Origin: an uncultured Mycoplasmatota bacterium
Lineage (GTDB): Bacteria; Bacillota_I; Bacilli_A; RF39; UBA660
Reading direction: 5' to 3'
Assembly: GCA_900546275.1 (NCBI GenBank)
Contig: URCH01000008.1
Coordinates: 1-49,058 of the forward strand
DNA: 49,058 nt
This document shows positions 23,025 through 32,428 of this stretch, piece by piece. The position numbers and the translations under genes were made by a program. The notes under the pieces were generated by a model that saw nothing but the letters and a program-made list of their open reading frames with translations, did no database searches and had not been told where the DNA came from. Positions within the stretch are counted from its first letter, which is position 1, and every line of letters begins with the position of its first letter.

Positions 23025-23854
23025 CTTTCATTTTTATTTCTTTTTGCATTAAACATATATTGAAGCACTAAACCACAATTTTCACCATAATGATCTATTG
23101 AATACTTTTTTATTCCTTTTATAGTTTTAATATTATAATTTTCTAACATATATTTTTTTATCCATGTATCAATTGGAAAAACATCAAATCTAGCATACCC
23201 AAATAAAAGTATACAAGAAGCAACTTTTTCTCCTATTCCTTTATTATTCATTAAATATGCTAAAGCATCATTAGTATTCATAGTGTCTATACTTTGTAAA
23301 TCAAATGTTTTATTATTAATTTTATTTACAATTTCATATATATATTCATCTCTAAATCCAGTTTTTAGATTTCTTAATTCTTCTTTAGTACAATCTTTCA
23401 TTTCTTGTGGAGTTGGAAATAAATAATATTTTTTATTTTCAAACATAACTTCTTTACCGTATTTTTCTGATATATTGTTTACTACTTTAGATATCATAGG
23501 TACTCTATTATTAGCAGAAATTATATATGAAATAATTGTCTCAAATTTATCTTGTTGTATCATCTTTAATCCATTTGATTTTTCTATTGAGCTTTTTAGA
23601 TCTGGATTATTTAATATTATTTTGTTATTTATTTTTTCGTAATCTCTATTTAAATCTAAATAATATTTTATAACGTTTTCTAAATTTTCTTCATTATTTG
23701 ATGTTACATATAAATTATCATTTTCTTGTTTAAGTTTTACTACTCTATCTTTTAAAATTATTATAAATGAATCATTTTCTTCTATAAATCTAAATATTTG
23801 TCCACATGTTACTGTATCTTTTAAATTAAAATTATTTACTTTAATTTTTATCAT
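23021..23854 (-). CDS. 8-oxoguanine DNA glycosylase (OGG1 type)
   Basis: This 277-residue HhH-GPD base-excision repair enzyme removes 8-oxoguanine from DNA. The N-terminal OGG domain begins with LKDTVTCGQIFRF, and the helix-hairpin-helix catalytic region near residue 210 reads NNKGIGEKVASCILLFGY with the Schiff-base Lys, then FPIDTWIKKYM with the catalytic Asp. It is an alternative to MutM-type enzymes and is common in clostridia and gut Bacilli. The start overlaps the end of the MurD-type gene by 14 bases, so it is read as the last gene of the cell-wall unit. The link to cell-wall genes looks accidental. Confidence 0.88.
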   Translation of the reverse strand: MIKIKVNNFNLKDTVTCGQIFRFIEENDSFIIILKDRVVKLKQENDNLYVTSNNEENLENVIKYYLDLNRDYEKINNKIILNNPDLKSSIEKSNGLKMIQQDKFETIISYIISANNRVPMISKVVNNISEKYGKEVMFENKKYYLFPTPQEMKDCTKEELRNLKTGFRDEYIYEIVNKINNKTFDLQSIDTMNTNDALAYLMNNKGIGEKVASCILLFGYARFDVFPIDTWIKKYMLENYNIKTIKGIKKYSIDHYGENCGLVLQYMFNAKRNKNES

Positions 23855-25172
23855 TTATTAATTCCTTATATATTCTACCTTTCTCTTCAAAGTTTTTAAA
23901 AGCATTATAACTAGAAGCTGCTGGTGACATTACACAAATATTTTTTGTAACTTCTTTTGCTTTTTTTACTGCATCTTCTAATGTTTCAACCATATAAACA
24001 TTTTTTAATTTTATTTCTTTACCTATTTTATATCCTGTATCTGGCATACAAATAAAGTTTTTGATTTTACTTTTATTAAAGAAATCTATTAAATCATTAT
24101 AATCTATACCTCTATCCATTCCTCCGAATATAATTGTATCAACATCTTTTAATGCTTCAACACAATTTATTGTAGCTTCTGGTATAGTAGCTATTGCATC
24201 ATTATAGTATTTAACACCATTAATTGTTGCCACATATTCCATTCTATGTTCTAGTGGTTTAAATTGATTTATAGTATTAATTGTTTTTTGTAAATCTAAT
24301 TTAAGTAATTCACTTAATCTTAATACAAACATAATATTTGTTAAATTATGTTTTCCAAGTAATAATCTTTCACTATTTGAATCATATATTTTCTTATTAT
24401 CATAGATTACATAGTTATTTTCTATTTTTAATTCTTTGTTTATATCAATTAAATTAGTTATATAATTTCCATTTTGAACATATTTATCTAATGTTTCATT
24501 TGATGAAGTATATAATCCATAATCACTATTATCTTGGTATTTAAACATATTTAATTTAGCTAAAAAATAGTGTTCTTTTGATTTAAAAAAGTCCAAATGT
24601 TCTTCAAACAAATTAAGTATTATTCCAATATGTGGTGAAGTTTTAACATACTCTAATTGAAGAGCGGCCATTTCTATTACAAGTTTACTATTTTCATTAA
24701 ATTTTTCTATATAATCAAATATAGGTATTCCTATATTTCCAAGTAAATAAGCATCATATCCTTGATCTTTTAATACCTTAAAAATTAAACTTGTTGTTGT
24801 ACTTTTACCTTTTGTACCTGTAATTCCTATAACATTTTGTTTATAAAAATCAAGTGTTAAACCTAATTGTGATGTTATTTTATCTTCAAATTTTGATATA
24901 TCTAAATCTTTAAATTTAACGCCTGGTGATTTAATTATTAAATCATATTTTTCTAAATTATCTAAATAATTTTTCCCAGTAATAATTTTTAAGTTTTTAT
25001 CACTTTTTAATTCTTCATTTAATTCAAGTAATTTTTCATTTCCATCAAGTATTTCTAATTCTTGATTATTTAAATATTTTCTAATAAATTTATATGTGGA
25101 TTTTCCTTCTCTACCAAAACCTACAATGGCAATTTTTTTATTTTTTAAATGTTCTAATATTTTATTATACAT
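23841..25172 (-). CDS. murD: MurD-type UDP-MurNAc-L-Ala:glutamate ligase (perhaps MurD2)
   Basis: A 443-residue Mur ligase. It has the N-terminal nucleotide fold (VGFGREGKSTYKFI), the ATP loop (GITGTKGKSTTTSLI), the central domain with LFEEHLDF in place of the usual NxxxDHLD, and the C-terminal domain (LEHRMEYV, YNDAIATIPEAT, GGMDRGIDY). MurD adds D-Glu to UDP-MurNAc-L-Ala, but the gene sits four bases after a MurL-type epimerase gene. In Xanthomonas such a neighbour is MurD2, which adds L-Glu that MurL then epimerises. That specificity is inferred here from context. The start is ATG with GGAGG. Confidence 0.88.
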   Translation of the reverse strand: MYNKILEHLKNKKIAIVGFGREGKSTYKFIRKYLNNQELEILDGNEKLLELNEELKSDKNLKIITGKNYLDNLEKYDLIIKSPGVKFKDLDISKFEDKITSQLGLTLDFYKQNVIGITGTKGKSTTTSLIFKVLKDQGYDAYLLGNIGIPIFDYIEKFNENSKLVIEMAALQLEYVKTSPHIGIILNLFEEHLDFFKSKEHYFLAKLNMFKYQDNSDYGLYTSSNETLDKYVQNGNYITNLIDINKELKIENNYVIYDNKKIYDSNSERLLLGKHNLTNIMFVLRLSELLKLDLQKTINTINQFKPLEHRMEYVATINGVKYYNDAIATIPEATINCVEALKDVDTIIFGGMDRGIDYNDLIDFFNKSKIKNFICMPDTGYKIGKEIKLKNVYMVETLEDAVKKAKEVTKNICVMSPAASSYNAFKNFEEKGRIYKELINDKN

Positions 25173-25176
25173 TTTC

Positions 25177-26514
25177 TTACCTCCATTTTTTTAATTCACT
25201 TTTTAATAAGTTTTCAAAATAAGGATTTAAATTATTTTCTCGATTATATTTATTTTCTAAATTTTTATTTAAATTTTCTAATTCAAAATGTTCTTTATAA
25301 TATTTAAGTAAATATGGTTGCTTATCTAATTTACTTATTGTTTTAGTTATTGCATATCTTACTTCTTCATATGTTCCAACACATTCAAATGGTTTTGTTT
25401 TTCCATAACCTGTAAGTTCAATAAAAATATCTAGCAAATCTTCTTTTTCAAATAAATCTTCTCCAAAAATTCTAATTAATTTTTCTTTATATAAGAATGG
25501 GCTTAATATTATATAAACAAATAAACATTTTGGACAAGAACAACACCAATGCCAAGGTTCTTTTTTGCTTCCAACATTACAACTTTTAAATATTTCATGA
25601 TATTTTTCATAATTAGAAAATAACATAGCTATTTGATATTCACTTAATGGTCTAAGTAAACTAAAGTATTTAATATCAATTTTAAAATATTTTTTTGTAT
25701 ATTCATTAAAATCACATTCAAATTCATATGTTTTGGAATATTGATGGTTTATTTTTGTTCCATCCACATTTGATTCATTAGCACTTGATTCATTTGAAAG
25801 TAATATATATTTTTTACCAGTTATATATGCATTAAAATATGAAAGAAAAGCAACTAGAGCTGAAAATGGTGTATGTCCATTTATAAAGCCTTGTTTATTT
25901 AGTTCTATTAAATTTTTATCTATTGTTCTTTTTACTGTTACAATTTTTTCATTTGAATATCCAGCTGTTTGTGCACAACTTAATGTTACTTGTTTTGGGT
26001 TAATTATAAAACACAAATTATCTTCAAAATCTGATTTCATTATTTCTAATGTTACATTTGAATCTTTTCCACCACCTATTGGAATTAAATTACCATTTCC
26101 AACATAGTTTGGAATTTCTATATTTTGTTCTTTTAACTCACATTTTATATTTATAAAGTCATCATAATTTGGAGTTATACCATTTGTATAAAATAATTCT
26201 CCAAGTCCATAAAAATATAGTTTTTTAAAAAATTCTATTTGTTCTTTATTTATATATCCTGATTTTATTATAACATTTTTACTACAAGTTGCCTTCCAAT
26301 AACTAACTAGTTCTACTAAACCTATATGAAATATTAAGTTTTTAGTAAATAAATCTATCTTAAATTTTTTTACTTCTAATGTAGGTTTATATTGAGTTAG
26401 TGAAGGTACAATAAAGTTATATGTAATTTTAGTGGTATTTTCTAATTCTTCTATTTCATAGCTATCATATATAAATGTATCATATTTATTTCTTAGTTCA
26501 TTATATTTATCCAT
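25177..26514 (-). CDS. murL: MurL-type UDP-MurNAc-L-Ala-L-Glu epimerase
   Basis: This 445-residue protein matches the MurL family, which uses ATP to epimerise the terminal L-Glu of UDP-MurNAc-L-Ala-L-Glu to D-Glu. The N-PP-loop-like motif is GNGNLIPIGGGKDSNVTLE near residue 145. Other family stretches are INGHTPFSALVAFLSYFNA, LLSNESSANESN (near residue 240), a Cys/His cluster (EPWHWCCSCPKCLF) and KPFECVGTYEEVRYA. It lies directly before the MurD-type gene on the same strand, the arrangement known from Xanthomonas. It is fully cytosolic. If no racemase (MurI) gene exists elsewhere, this would be the source of D-Glu for the wall. Confidence 0.87.
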   Translation of the reverse strand: MDKYNELRNKYDTFIYDSYEIEELENTTKITYNFIVPSLTQYKPTLEVKKFKIDLFTKNLIFHIGLVELVSYWKATCSKNVIIKSGYINKEQIEFFKKLYFYGLGELFYTNGITPNYDDFINIKCELKEQNIEIPNYVGNGNLIPIGGGKDSNVTLEIMKSDFEDNLCFIINPKQVTLSCAQTAGYSNEKIVTVKRTIDKNLIELNKQGFINGHTPFSALVAFLSYFNAYITGKKYILLSNESSANESNVDGTKINHQYSKTYEFECDFNEYTKKYFKIDIKYFSLLRPLSEYQIAMLFSNYEKYHEIFKSCNVGSKKEPWHWCCSCPKCLFVYIILSPFLYKEKLIRIFGEDLFEKEDLLDIFIELTGYGKTKPFECVGTYEEVRYAITKTISKLDKQPYLLKYYKEHFELENLNKNLENKYNRENNLNPYFENLLKSELKKWR

Positions 26515-26589
26515 TATATCACCTATATATATTATACAATAGTTTACTTATTTTGTAACAAAAAAAGGATTACTAAAAATAGCAACTCT

Positions 26590-28098
26590 TTATTTGGCTT
26601 CACATATTAAATCCGATTTTAGAATAATATGGCTAGGATCATTTACTGTATCCTTCAAACTATTATTTTTAAATATGTTTGAATCCTTATAATAAACATA
26701 TCCATTTCCCTTATTAATTACATCATTTGTTTTTCCGTTTATAGATCCACTACATATATTAACCGTACCTAATTTATTATTATCAACTACATTTAACATT
26801 GCATCAAATTTACAATCAACAATATTTATAATACCATCATCTGTATTATTAATCGTACTTCCACTTGAATTAGTAATTGTAGAATTTTTAATATTTATAA
26901 TTCCTTGTTTTGCGTTGGAAACTGTATAAGGACTGGTATTATCAATTTGAACATTTGAAATATTAAATATTCCTCCTGCATAGTTATTAAATACTGTTTT
27001 GTCCCCTAAATCACTTAAGTTCACATTTTTTATATTAAAAGTTTCCTTACTATGCGTATTTGCAAACTCAGAAGAATCGGGGCTTTTAATTATTCCTCCA
27101 TTTACATTGAAAATAGGATTAGGATCATTTATAAAATAATTGTAAAAAACATATGCACTTTTTGCATAAAAATACCCATCATTTACAGTAACTAACCCAC
27201 TGTTACCAATAACGCCTCCACCACTTTCATCATCTTTTTCTTTAATGAAGCTTCCACCATTTATTGTAAGTTCTAAACGATTTGCTAGAAGCCATCTTGT
27301 TGTTTTCATTACGCCTGTTCCTGTCGAATCATTTATCGTTAATTTACCAAAATTTCTTAAAGTATATTGGCAACCAGGCAAGGCTGTAATATTTTTCCCA
27401 TTTAAATCAAATGTGACATTTTTATTTTCTTTAATTATTAAAGTTTCTGATACATTTTCATCTTTTAACATTAATATATAATTTTTAGTATCATCTAACT
27501 TAGCAAATGTAGTATTTATAGAACTACTCATAGTACAATTTGTATCTTTATAAACATCACTTAATTTTAATGTATTATCATTCATAGATATAGTTACACC
27601 ATTATTACAAACTATATTTGTCATATCACTTATGTCATCAGAAATATTAAATTCTGTTTCTATGTCATCTTTTATTACATTATCATATTTTTTTTCTCCA
27701 ATAACTAGATTAACAGTAGCTTCTTTTTCACACCCTTTTTCAGTTAATGTTACTTCTTTACCATCATATTTTACCAAGTATGTATCAAAACATAGCTGTG
27801 CACTACTTACAAGTTCATCATTTACACTAAAATCACCTTTATCGGCCAATTGACCAGAATAGCCAACTTCAAAATTCTTTATGTTATAATTTCCATCTTT
27901 TGTTATTTTGCCTTTTGCCTTATTTACAGCGATTTGTTCTTCCACAGCCTTTACATAACCAGACATACTTAATTTATAAGTTTCTTTTTTAGAATCATTT
28001 ATAATCTTTATTATAATAGGAGTAGCTATAGACATTATAATTCCCAAAATTACTATTACAGCAAGTAATTCAACTAATGTAAAACCCTTTTTTTTCAT
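26590..28098 (-). CDS. prepilin-like protein with a beta-helix passenger, paralogue 1
   Basis: The 502-residue product begins with a type IV prepilin leader (MKKKGFTLVELLAVIVILGI), with the expected cleavage after Gly-5, Phe+1 and Glu+5. The N-terminal hydrophobic helix continues into a pilin-like domain to about residue 125. A connecting module (about residues 100-210) is nearly identical to the one in the next gene. The rest is made of short Asn/Thr/Ser-rich repeats (for example INIKNSTITNSSGST) that read as a right-handed beta-helix. This would be a surface or pseudopilus protein. Any prepilin peptidase or assembly ATPase lies outside the window. It follows the paralogue by 75 bp in a cell-wall cluster. 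Confidence 0.78.
   Translation of the reverse strand: MKKKGFTLVELLAVIVILGIIMSIATPIIIKIINDSKKETYKLSMSGYVKAVEEQIAVNKAKGKITKDGNYNIKNFEVGYSGQLADKGDFSVNDELVSSAQLCFDTYLVKYDGKEVTLTEKGCEKEATVNLVIGEKKYDNVIKDDIETEFNISDDISDMTNIVCNNGVTISMNDNTLKLSDVYKDTNCTMSSSINTTFAKLDDTKNYILMLKDENVSETLIIKENKNVTFDLNGKNITALPGCQYTLRNFGKLTINDSTGTGVMKTTRWLLANRLELTINGGSFIKEKDDESGGGVIGNSGLVTVNDGYFYAKSAYVFYNYFINDPNPIFNVNGGIIKSPDSSEFANTHSKETFNIKNVNLSDLGDKTVFNNYAGGIFNISNVQIDNTSPYTVSNAKQGIINIKNSTITNSSGSTINNTDDGIINIVDCKFDAMLNVVDNNKLGTVNICSGSINGKTNDVINKGNGYVYYKDSNIFKNNSLKDTVNDPSHIILKSDLICEAK
27529..27800. repeat. shared module in paralogue 1 (pairs with 29392-29663)
   Basis: Over about 250 bases the two pilin-like genes differ at only about eight positions by eye, offset by 1,863 bases. 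On both sides the genes quickly diverge. This is the DNA basis of the shared protein module and fits recent gene conversion or domain shuffling between neighbours. Confidence 0.7.
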
Positions 28099-28173
28099 AA
28101 AAAAACATCACCTATTCTAGCCATATTTTAGCACACTCACTAATAATACGTCAAGAATGTGATATTTTTATAA

Positions 28174-29961
28174 TTATTCTGTGCATGAACCAGTATAATT
28201 ACTGTTAATAGTTCCACTGGTTGGATTATAAATTTTTAAATCTTTATTTAAATTTGAATAATTTATAATTCCTCCACCATAGTTATGGATATCTATAGTA
28301 GGTGCACTTAATATAGATGAGCAAATATTAATTGTTCCAACACCATTATTAAATATTGCTGCTCTACCTGAAGTAACATTTGAATTTTTTATATTCAAAG
28401 TCCCATTTGAGCCATTATTTGCTCCCTGATTACCGCCAAAAATAGTTGCCCCATCTACATTAATATTACCAGTAGAATTATTTTGTATTCCACCATTAGA
28501 AGTATTTTTTGTGTAATCCTTACTACCTTCTGCATATATACATATTCCACTAGTCGTTTTTTCACTGTTATTTGTACAATCATTTGCTTTATTACCTTTT
28601 ATGTTTATTTTCCCTGATGAACTATTTAATACTGCTGGTCTCCAAATTTGAGCAAGGGAAGAAATATATACTGATTTATTTGATTGTTGTATATTAATTG
28701 TTCCTGAATTAAAATTTGCAATTGCATTTGAATTTTTGCTTATGTAGATACCTGAATTTATATTAATTGTTCCAGAATTAGAATTCACAATTACATTTCC
28801 AGTTTCACTGTTAAATTTTCCAGATTCAATACTTAAAGTACCAGTTGAAACAAATGCCACAGCAATATTTTTACCATTTATTTCTGATGATGATATTGTT
28901 CCACTTGGAGCATTTTCTGGAAAAGAAGTCTCATTAAAACTAACTCCATTTTTTACAGTTGCAACTATCTTAGAATCTTGGACATTAATTTCAGCCCCAG
29001 CTTCATCATTACAGCCTATTCCATATGGACCTTTTATATATGAGTTTTTAACTTCCAACTTTCCTTTATTACATATTGAACTCTTATTATCTGTATTTTC
29101 ACTTATCACTCTAATATTTTTTAAACTTGAAACAGAATTTTTTTCTGCTCCAATAGTAGCAACATTACTGTTTAATGATGAAGCATTTAGACTGTTATTT
29201 AATATAGATAAAGTTCCTAAGTTGTGAATAACAGAAACGTTTGAAGCAGTAATGCTTTTTCCATTTAAATCGATTGTAACATTTTTGGTTTCTTTATTTT
29301 CTAAAGTTTTTGATATAGTTTCATCTTTTAACATCAAAATATAGTTTTTAGTATCATCTAAATTATTAAATGTATCATTTATAGATCTACTCATAGTACA
29401 ATTTGTATCTTTATAAACATCACTTAATTTTAATGTATTATCATTCATAGATATAGTTACACCGTTATTACAAACTATATTTGTCATATCACTTATGTCA
29501 TCAGATATATTAAATTCTGTTTCTATGTCATCCTTTGTTACATTATCATATTTTTTTTCTCCAATAGCTAGATTAACAGTAGTTTCTTTTTCACACCCTT
29601 TTTCAGTTAATGTTACTTTTTTACCATCATATTTTACCAAGTATGTATCATAACATAATTGTGCATTATTTATTTTTTCATCATATATTTCTACACTACC
29701 TTTACTTGGTGCTTTTCCTGATATTTTAACATCAAGATTTTTTATGTTATATTTACCATTTTCTACTTTTTTTCCATCTAATTGATTTGATAAAATATAA
29801 TCATTAACTGCACTTATATATCCATCAGCACTTAATTTATATGATTTTTCATTAGAATCTTTAACTACATTTATTAAAATTGGAGTTACTATTAAAGCAA
29901 GTATTCCTAAAACTACTATTACAGCAAGTAACTCAATTAGTGTAAAAGCTTTTTTATCCAT
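28174..29961 (-). CDS. prepilin-like protein with a beta-helix passenger, paralogue 2
   Basis: This 595-residue paralogue of the next gene has a prepilin leader (MDKKAFTLIELLAVIVVLGI) with Ala in place of Gly at the cleavage site, still processed in some systems. It has Glu+5. The shared connecting module (about residues 95-215) is followed by a longer passenger of at least ten short repeats (such as GTINIQQ, GTLNIKNS, GTISSSEING) with a beta-helix pattern and scattered Cys pairs. The ATG has a GGTGG ribosome binding site. Upstream is mraY with a terminator between. The pair probably forms its own transcript. Confidence 0.78.
   Translation of the reverse strand: MDKKAFTLIELLAVIVVLGILALIVTPILINVVKDSNEKSYKLSADGYISAVNDYILSNQLDGKKVENGKYNIKNLDVKISGKAPSKGSVEIYDEKINNAQLCYDTYLVKYDGKKVTLTEKGCEKETTVNLAIGEKKYDNVTKDDIETEFNISDDISDMTNIVCNNGVTISMNDNTLKLSDVYKDTNCTMSRSINDTFNNLDDTKNYILMLKDETISKTLENKETKNVTIDLNGKSITASNVSVIHNLGTLSILNNSLNASSLNSNVATIGAEKNSVSSLKNIRVISENTDNKSSICNKGKLEVKNSYIKGPYGIGCNDEAGAEINVQDSKIVATVKNGVSFNETSFPENAPSGTISSSEINGKNIAVAFVSTGTLSIESGKFNSETGNVIVNSNSGTININSGIYISKNSNAIANFNSGTINIQQSNKSVYISSLAQIWRPAVLNSSSGKINIKGNKANDCTNNSEKTTSGICIYAEGSKDYTKNTSNGGIQNNSTGNINVDGATIFGGNQGANNGSNGTLNIKNSNVTSGRAAIFNNGVGTINICSSILSAPTIDIHNYGGGIINYSNLNKDLKIYNPTSGTINSNYTGSCTE
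29392..29663. repeat. shared module in paralogue 2 (pairs with 27529-27800)
   Basis: This is the second copy of the near-identical module described at 27529-27800. It codes for the segment with NISDDISDMTNIVCNNG and the Cys-containing turn after it. Confidence 0.7.
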
Positions 29962-30026
29962 AAAAACGCCACCTATTCTTAAGATATTTTAACACACTAA
30001 CTTATAACACGTCAATAAATGAAAAT

Positions 30027-30052
30027 ACAAAAAAACAATCTAATAAGATTGT
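30027..30052 (-). terminator. intrinsic terminator after mraY
   Basis: ACAATCT (30035-30041) and AGATTGT (30046-30052) pair perfectly around a four-base loop and are followed on the minus strand by a U run from the A tract at 30029-30035. It ends the murE-mraY transcript. Confidence 0.75.
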
Positions 30053-30057
30053 CTAAA

Positions 30058-31050
30058 TTATAACCATACTCCATAAATAACCGCAGCTAAACAGAAAAGT
30101 ATTTCAAAGAATAAAAATAATTTTACAATGTTAACTTCATGCCATCCTAGCTTTTCGAAATGGTGATGAAGTGGAGCCATTAAAAATACTTTTTTACCAA
30201 AATATCTTCCTGCAATCATTTGAATTATACAAGAAATGGTTTCAATAACAAATACACCTGCAACAACTATTAGTGATATTTCATGTTTAGTTAAAATTGA
30301 AATAACTGCCAATGTAGCACCTAATGAAAGAGAACCGGTGTCTCCCATTATTACTTTTGCTGGATATGTATTATATATTAAAAAGCCTAACAAAGAACCA
30401 ACTAGAATAAAACAAAATATTCCAATATCAGAACTACCGGCTACCCAAGTTGTTCCAAAACTAATTATCCCAAAAGCTAGAAATGCAACTGCTGATAAAC
30501 TTCCTGCTAACCCATCTAGGCCATCTGTTATATTTACAGCATTACTACTTGCCACTAAAATGAATAATATAAATAATCCATAAAATATTCCCATATCTAT
30601 TTTAAAACCTAAAGAATGAACTTCTAAAACAGTATTATGTCCTGTTTTAATAAAGATTATAAAAAAGATTATAGCTATTATTATTTGACCAATTAATTTT
30701 TGTATTTCTGTAAGACCTATATTATTTTTTCTTTTAATTTTTAAGAAATCATCTAAAAAGCCTAATAATCCATAAGATAAAAATATAAACATTATCAAAA
30801 ATAAATTACTTGAAAATTGTATTTTGTTTAGTAATAGTAAAATAACTGTAGAAACAATTGTTGGAATTATAAATATTAATCCACCCATAGTTGGAATTCC
30901 TTGTTTCTTTTTATGTATATTTGATAAAAAATTACTTATTGTTTGTTTTGCTTTTATTTTTTTTAAAAACGGTAATAATATAGCTCCAAATATAGCTGTT
31001 ATTAAAAACGATACCATAAGCGCTAGTGCGGATTTTGCTAAAATTAACAT
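30058..31050 (-). CDS. mraY: phospho-N-acetylmuramoyl-pentapeptide transferase
   Basis: MraY moves phospho-MurNAc-pentapeptide onto undecaprenyl phosphate to make lipid I at the cytoplasmic membrane. The 330-residue product has ten hydrophobic helices and the family motifs NAVNITDGLDGLAGS (Asp ligands), MGDTGSLSLGA and MAPLHHHFEKLGW (His loop). Length is normal for Firmicutes. It starts 8 bp after murE with GGAGG before the ATG, so the two genes form a classic murE-mraY pair of the division/cell-wall cluster. A terminator follows it, before the pilin-like genes. Confidence 0.97.
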   Translation of the reverse strand: MLILAKSALALMVSFLITAIFGAILLPFLKKIKAKQTISNFLSNIHKKKQGIPTMGGLIFIIPTIVSTVILLLLNKIQFSSNLFLIMFIFLSYGLLGFLDDFLKIKRKNNIGLTEIQKLIGQIIIAIIFFIIFIKTGHNTVLEVHSLGFKIDMGIFYGLFILFILVASSNAVNITDGLDGLAGSLSAVAFLAFGIISFGTTWVAGSSDIGIFCFILVGSLLGFLIYNTYPAKVIMGDTGSLSLGATLAVISILTKHEISLIVVAGVFVIETISCIIQMIAGRYFGKKVFLMAPLHHHFEKLGWHEVNIVKLFLFFEILFCLAAVIYGVWL

Positions 31051-31058
31051 ATTGCCTC

Positions 31059-32378
31059 CTATATATTTTTTTGTACTATTTCTTGATCTGAAAAGTCATA
31101 TTTTTTATTTCCTATAATTTGATACTCTTCATGTCCTTTTCCCAGTATTAACAGTATATCACTTTTTCCCATAAGTTGTATACCCCTTATTATAGCACTT
31201 TCTCTATTTTCTATTATTTCATAATTATTTTTTTGTATTCCTTCTATCATGTCATTTATTATATCTATTATTTTTTCACTTCTAGGGTTATCACTTGTAA
31301 ATATAACATAATCTGATAAATTAGTAGATATTTCACCCATTATTTTTCTTTTAAATTTATCTCTATCCCCACCACAACCAATCACTGTATATATGTTGTC
31401 ATATTTAAGTTGTTTTACTGTTTCTAAAACATTTTCCAAAGCATCAGGTGTATGAGCATAATCTATTACAATCATATTATCATTGTATTTTATTTTTTGC
31501 ATTCTTCCCTTTGGTGCTTCTAACGTTGAAATTATATTTTTTAAAGAAAGAAGTTTCATTAATATTACACATATTGTAATATTATATATATTATATTTTC
31601 CAAGTAATTTAGTTTCATAATTTTCTTTATTTATACAAAATACTGTATGATCTTTATTTATAACAATATCTGATATTTTATAATCACATTCATTAAATCC
31701 ATATGTAATAGTTTTATCTTTTACAATAAAGTAATCCTTATATTCACTATCTATATTAACTATTGCTTTTCCATAACTTTTTAGCATACTAAATAATTTT
31801 TGTTTAGATAAAGCATAATTTTCCATTGTTTTATGATAATCTAAATGTTCCTCTGTTAAGTTTGTAAATACTGCATAATCAAATAGTAATCCTTTTAATC
31901 TATCTTTAGATAATGCATGACTACTAGCTTCTAAGACTACATATTCACACCCATTTTTTTTACATTCTAATAACATTTCATATATATCTAAAATGTCTGG
32001 TGTTGTATTATTCAAATCTTTTATTTTTTCATTTATATAAAATCCAATTGTTCCTATATATCCACATTTTATACCTAAGTTATTTAACATTTGTGATATA
32101 AGATAACAACTAGTAGTTTTACCATTAGTACCTGTAATAGCTATCAATTTTAAATCCTTTATTTCATCATAATAATTTTCTTTTAAATAATTAACTAAAT
32201 ATTCATGAGTATCTTTAACAATTAGTGTATCTACACTATATAATCCTCTTTCACATACTACTTTTTTTGCACCATTTTTAATAGCATCTTCTATATAATC
32301 ATGACCATCATGTTCATATTTTAAAGCTACAAAAGTATCTCCTTCTTTTACCTTTCTTGAATCAACTTTTATATTCAT
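31059..32378 (-). CDS. murE: UDP-MurNAc-tripeptide synthetase MurE, meso-DAP type
   Basis: A 439-residue Mur ligase that adds the third residue to UDP-MurNAc-L-Ala-D-Glu. The ATP loop is ITGTNGKTTSCYLI, the central domain carries TNLTEEHLDYH, and the C-terminal domain has the specificity motif DNPRSE near residue 360. DNPR is the signature for meso-diaminopimelate rather than L-Lys, so the wall is predicted to be DAP-type. The protein is about 40 residues shorter than usual at the N-terminus. The ATG follows GAGGTG, which lies inside a terminator-like hairpin shared with the upstream pseudopilin gene, so translation or transcription of murE may be regulated there. Confidence 0.93.
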   Translation of the reverse strand: MNIKVDSRKVKEGDTFVALKYEHDGHDYIEDAIKNGAKKVVCERGLYSVDTLIVKDTHEYLVNYLKENYYDEIKDLKLIAITGTNGKTTSCYLISQMLNNLGIKCGYIGTIGFYINEKIKDLNNTTPDILDIYEMLLECKKNGCEYVVLEASSHALSKDRLKGLLFDYAVFTNLTEEHLDYHKTMENYALSKQKLFSMLKSYGKAIVNIDSEYKDYFIVKDKTITYGFNECDYKISDIVINKDHTVFCINKENYETKLLGKYNIYNITICVILMKLLSLKNIISTLEAPKGRMQKIKYNDNMIVIDYAHTPDALENVLETVKQLKYDNIYTVIGCGGDRDKFKRKIMGEISTNLSDYVIFTSDNPRSEKIIDIINDMIEGIQKNNYEIIENRESAIIRGIQLMGKSDILLILGKGHEEYQIIGNKKYDFSDQEIVQKNI

Positions 32379-32382
32379 AAAA

Positions 32383-32428
32383 AAACACCTCTGATATATA
32401 GTATGAATGACTATATATATTGGTGTTT
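32383..32428 (-). terminator. terminator-like hairpin that contains the murE ribosome binding site
   Basis: On the minus strand the 5' arm AAACACC pairs with GGTGTTT, and an inner stem ATATATAG pairs with CTATATAT, followed by a run of U residues and then the murE ATG. The pseudopilin stop lies in the 5' arm. The murE ribosome binding site GAGGTG is the 3' arm. It can act as terminator, as a translation block, or both. Confidence 0.65.
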
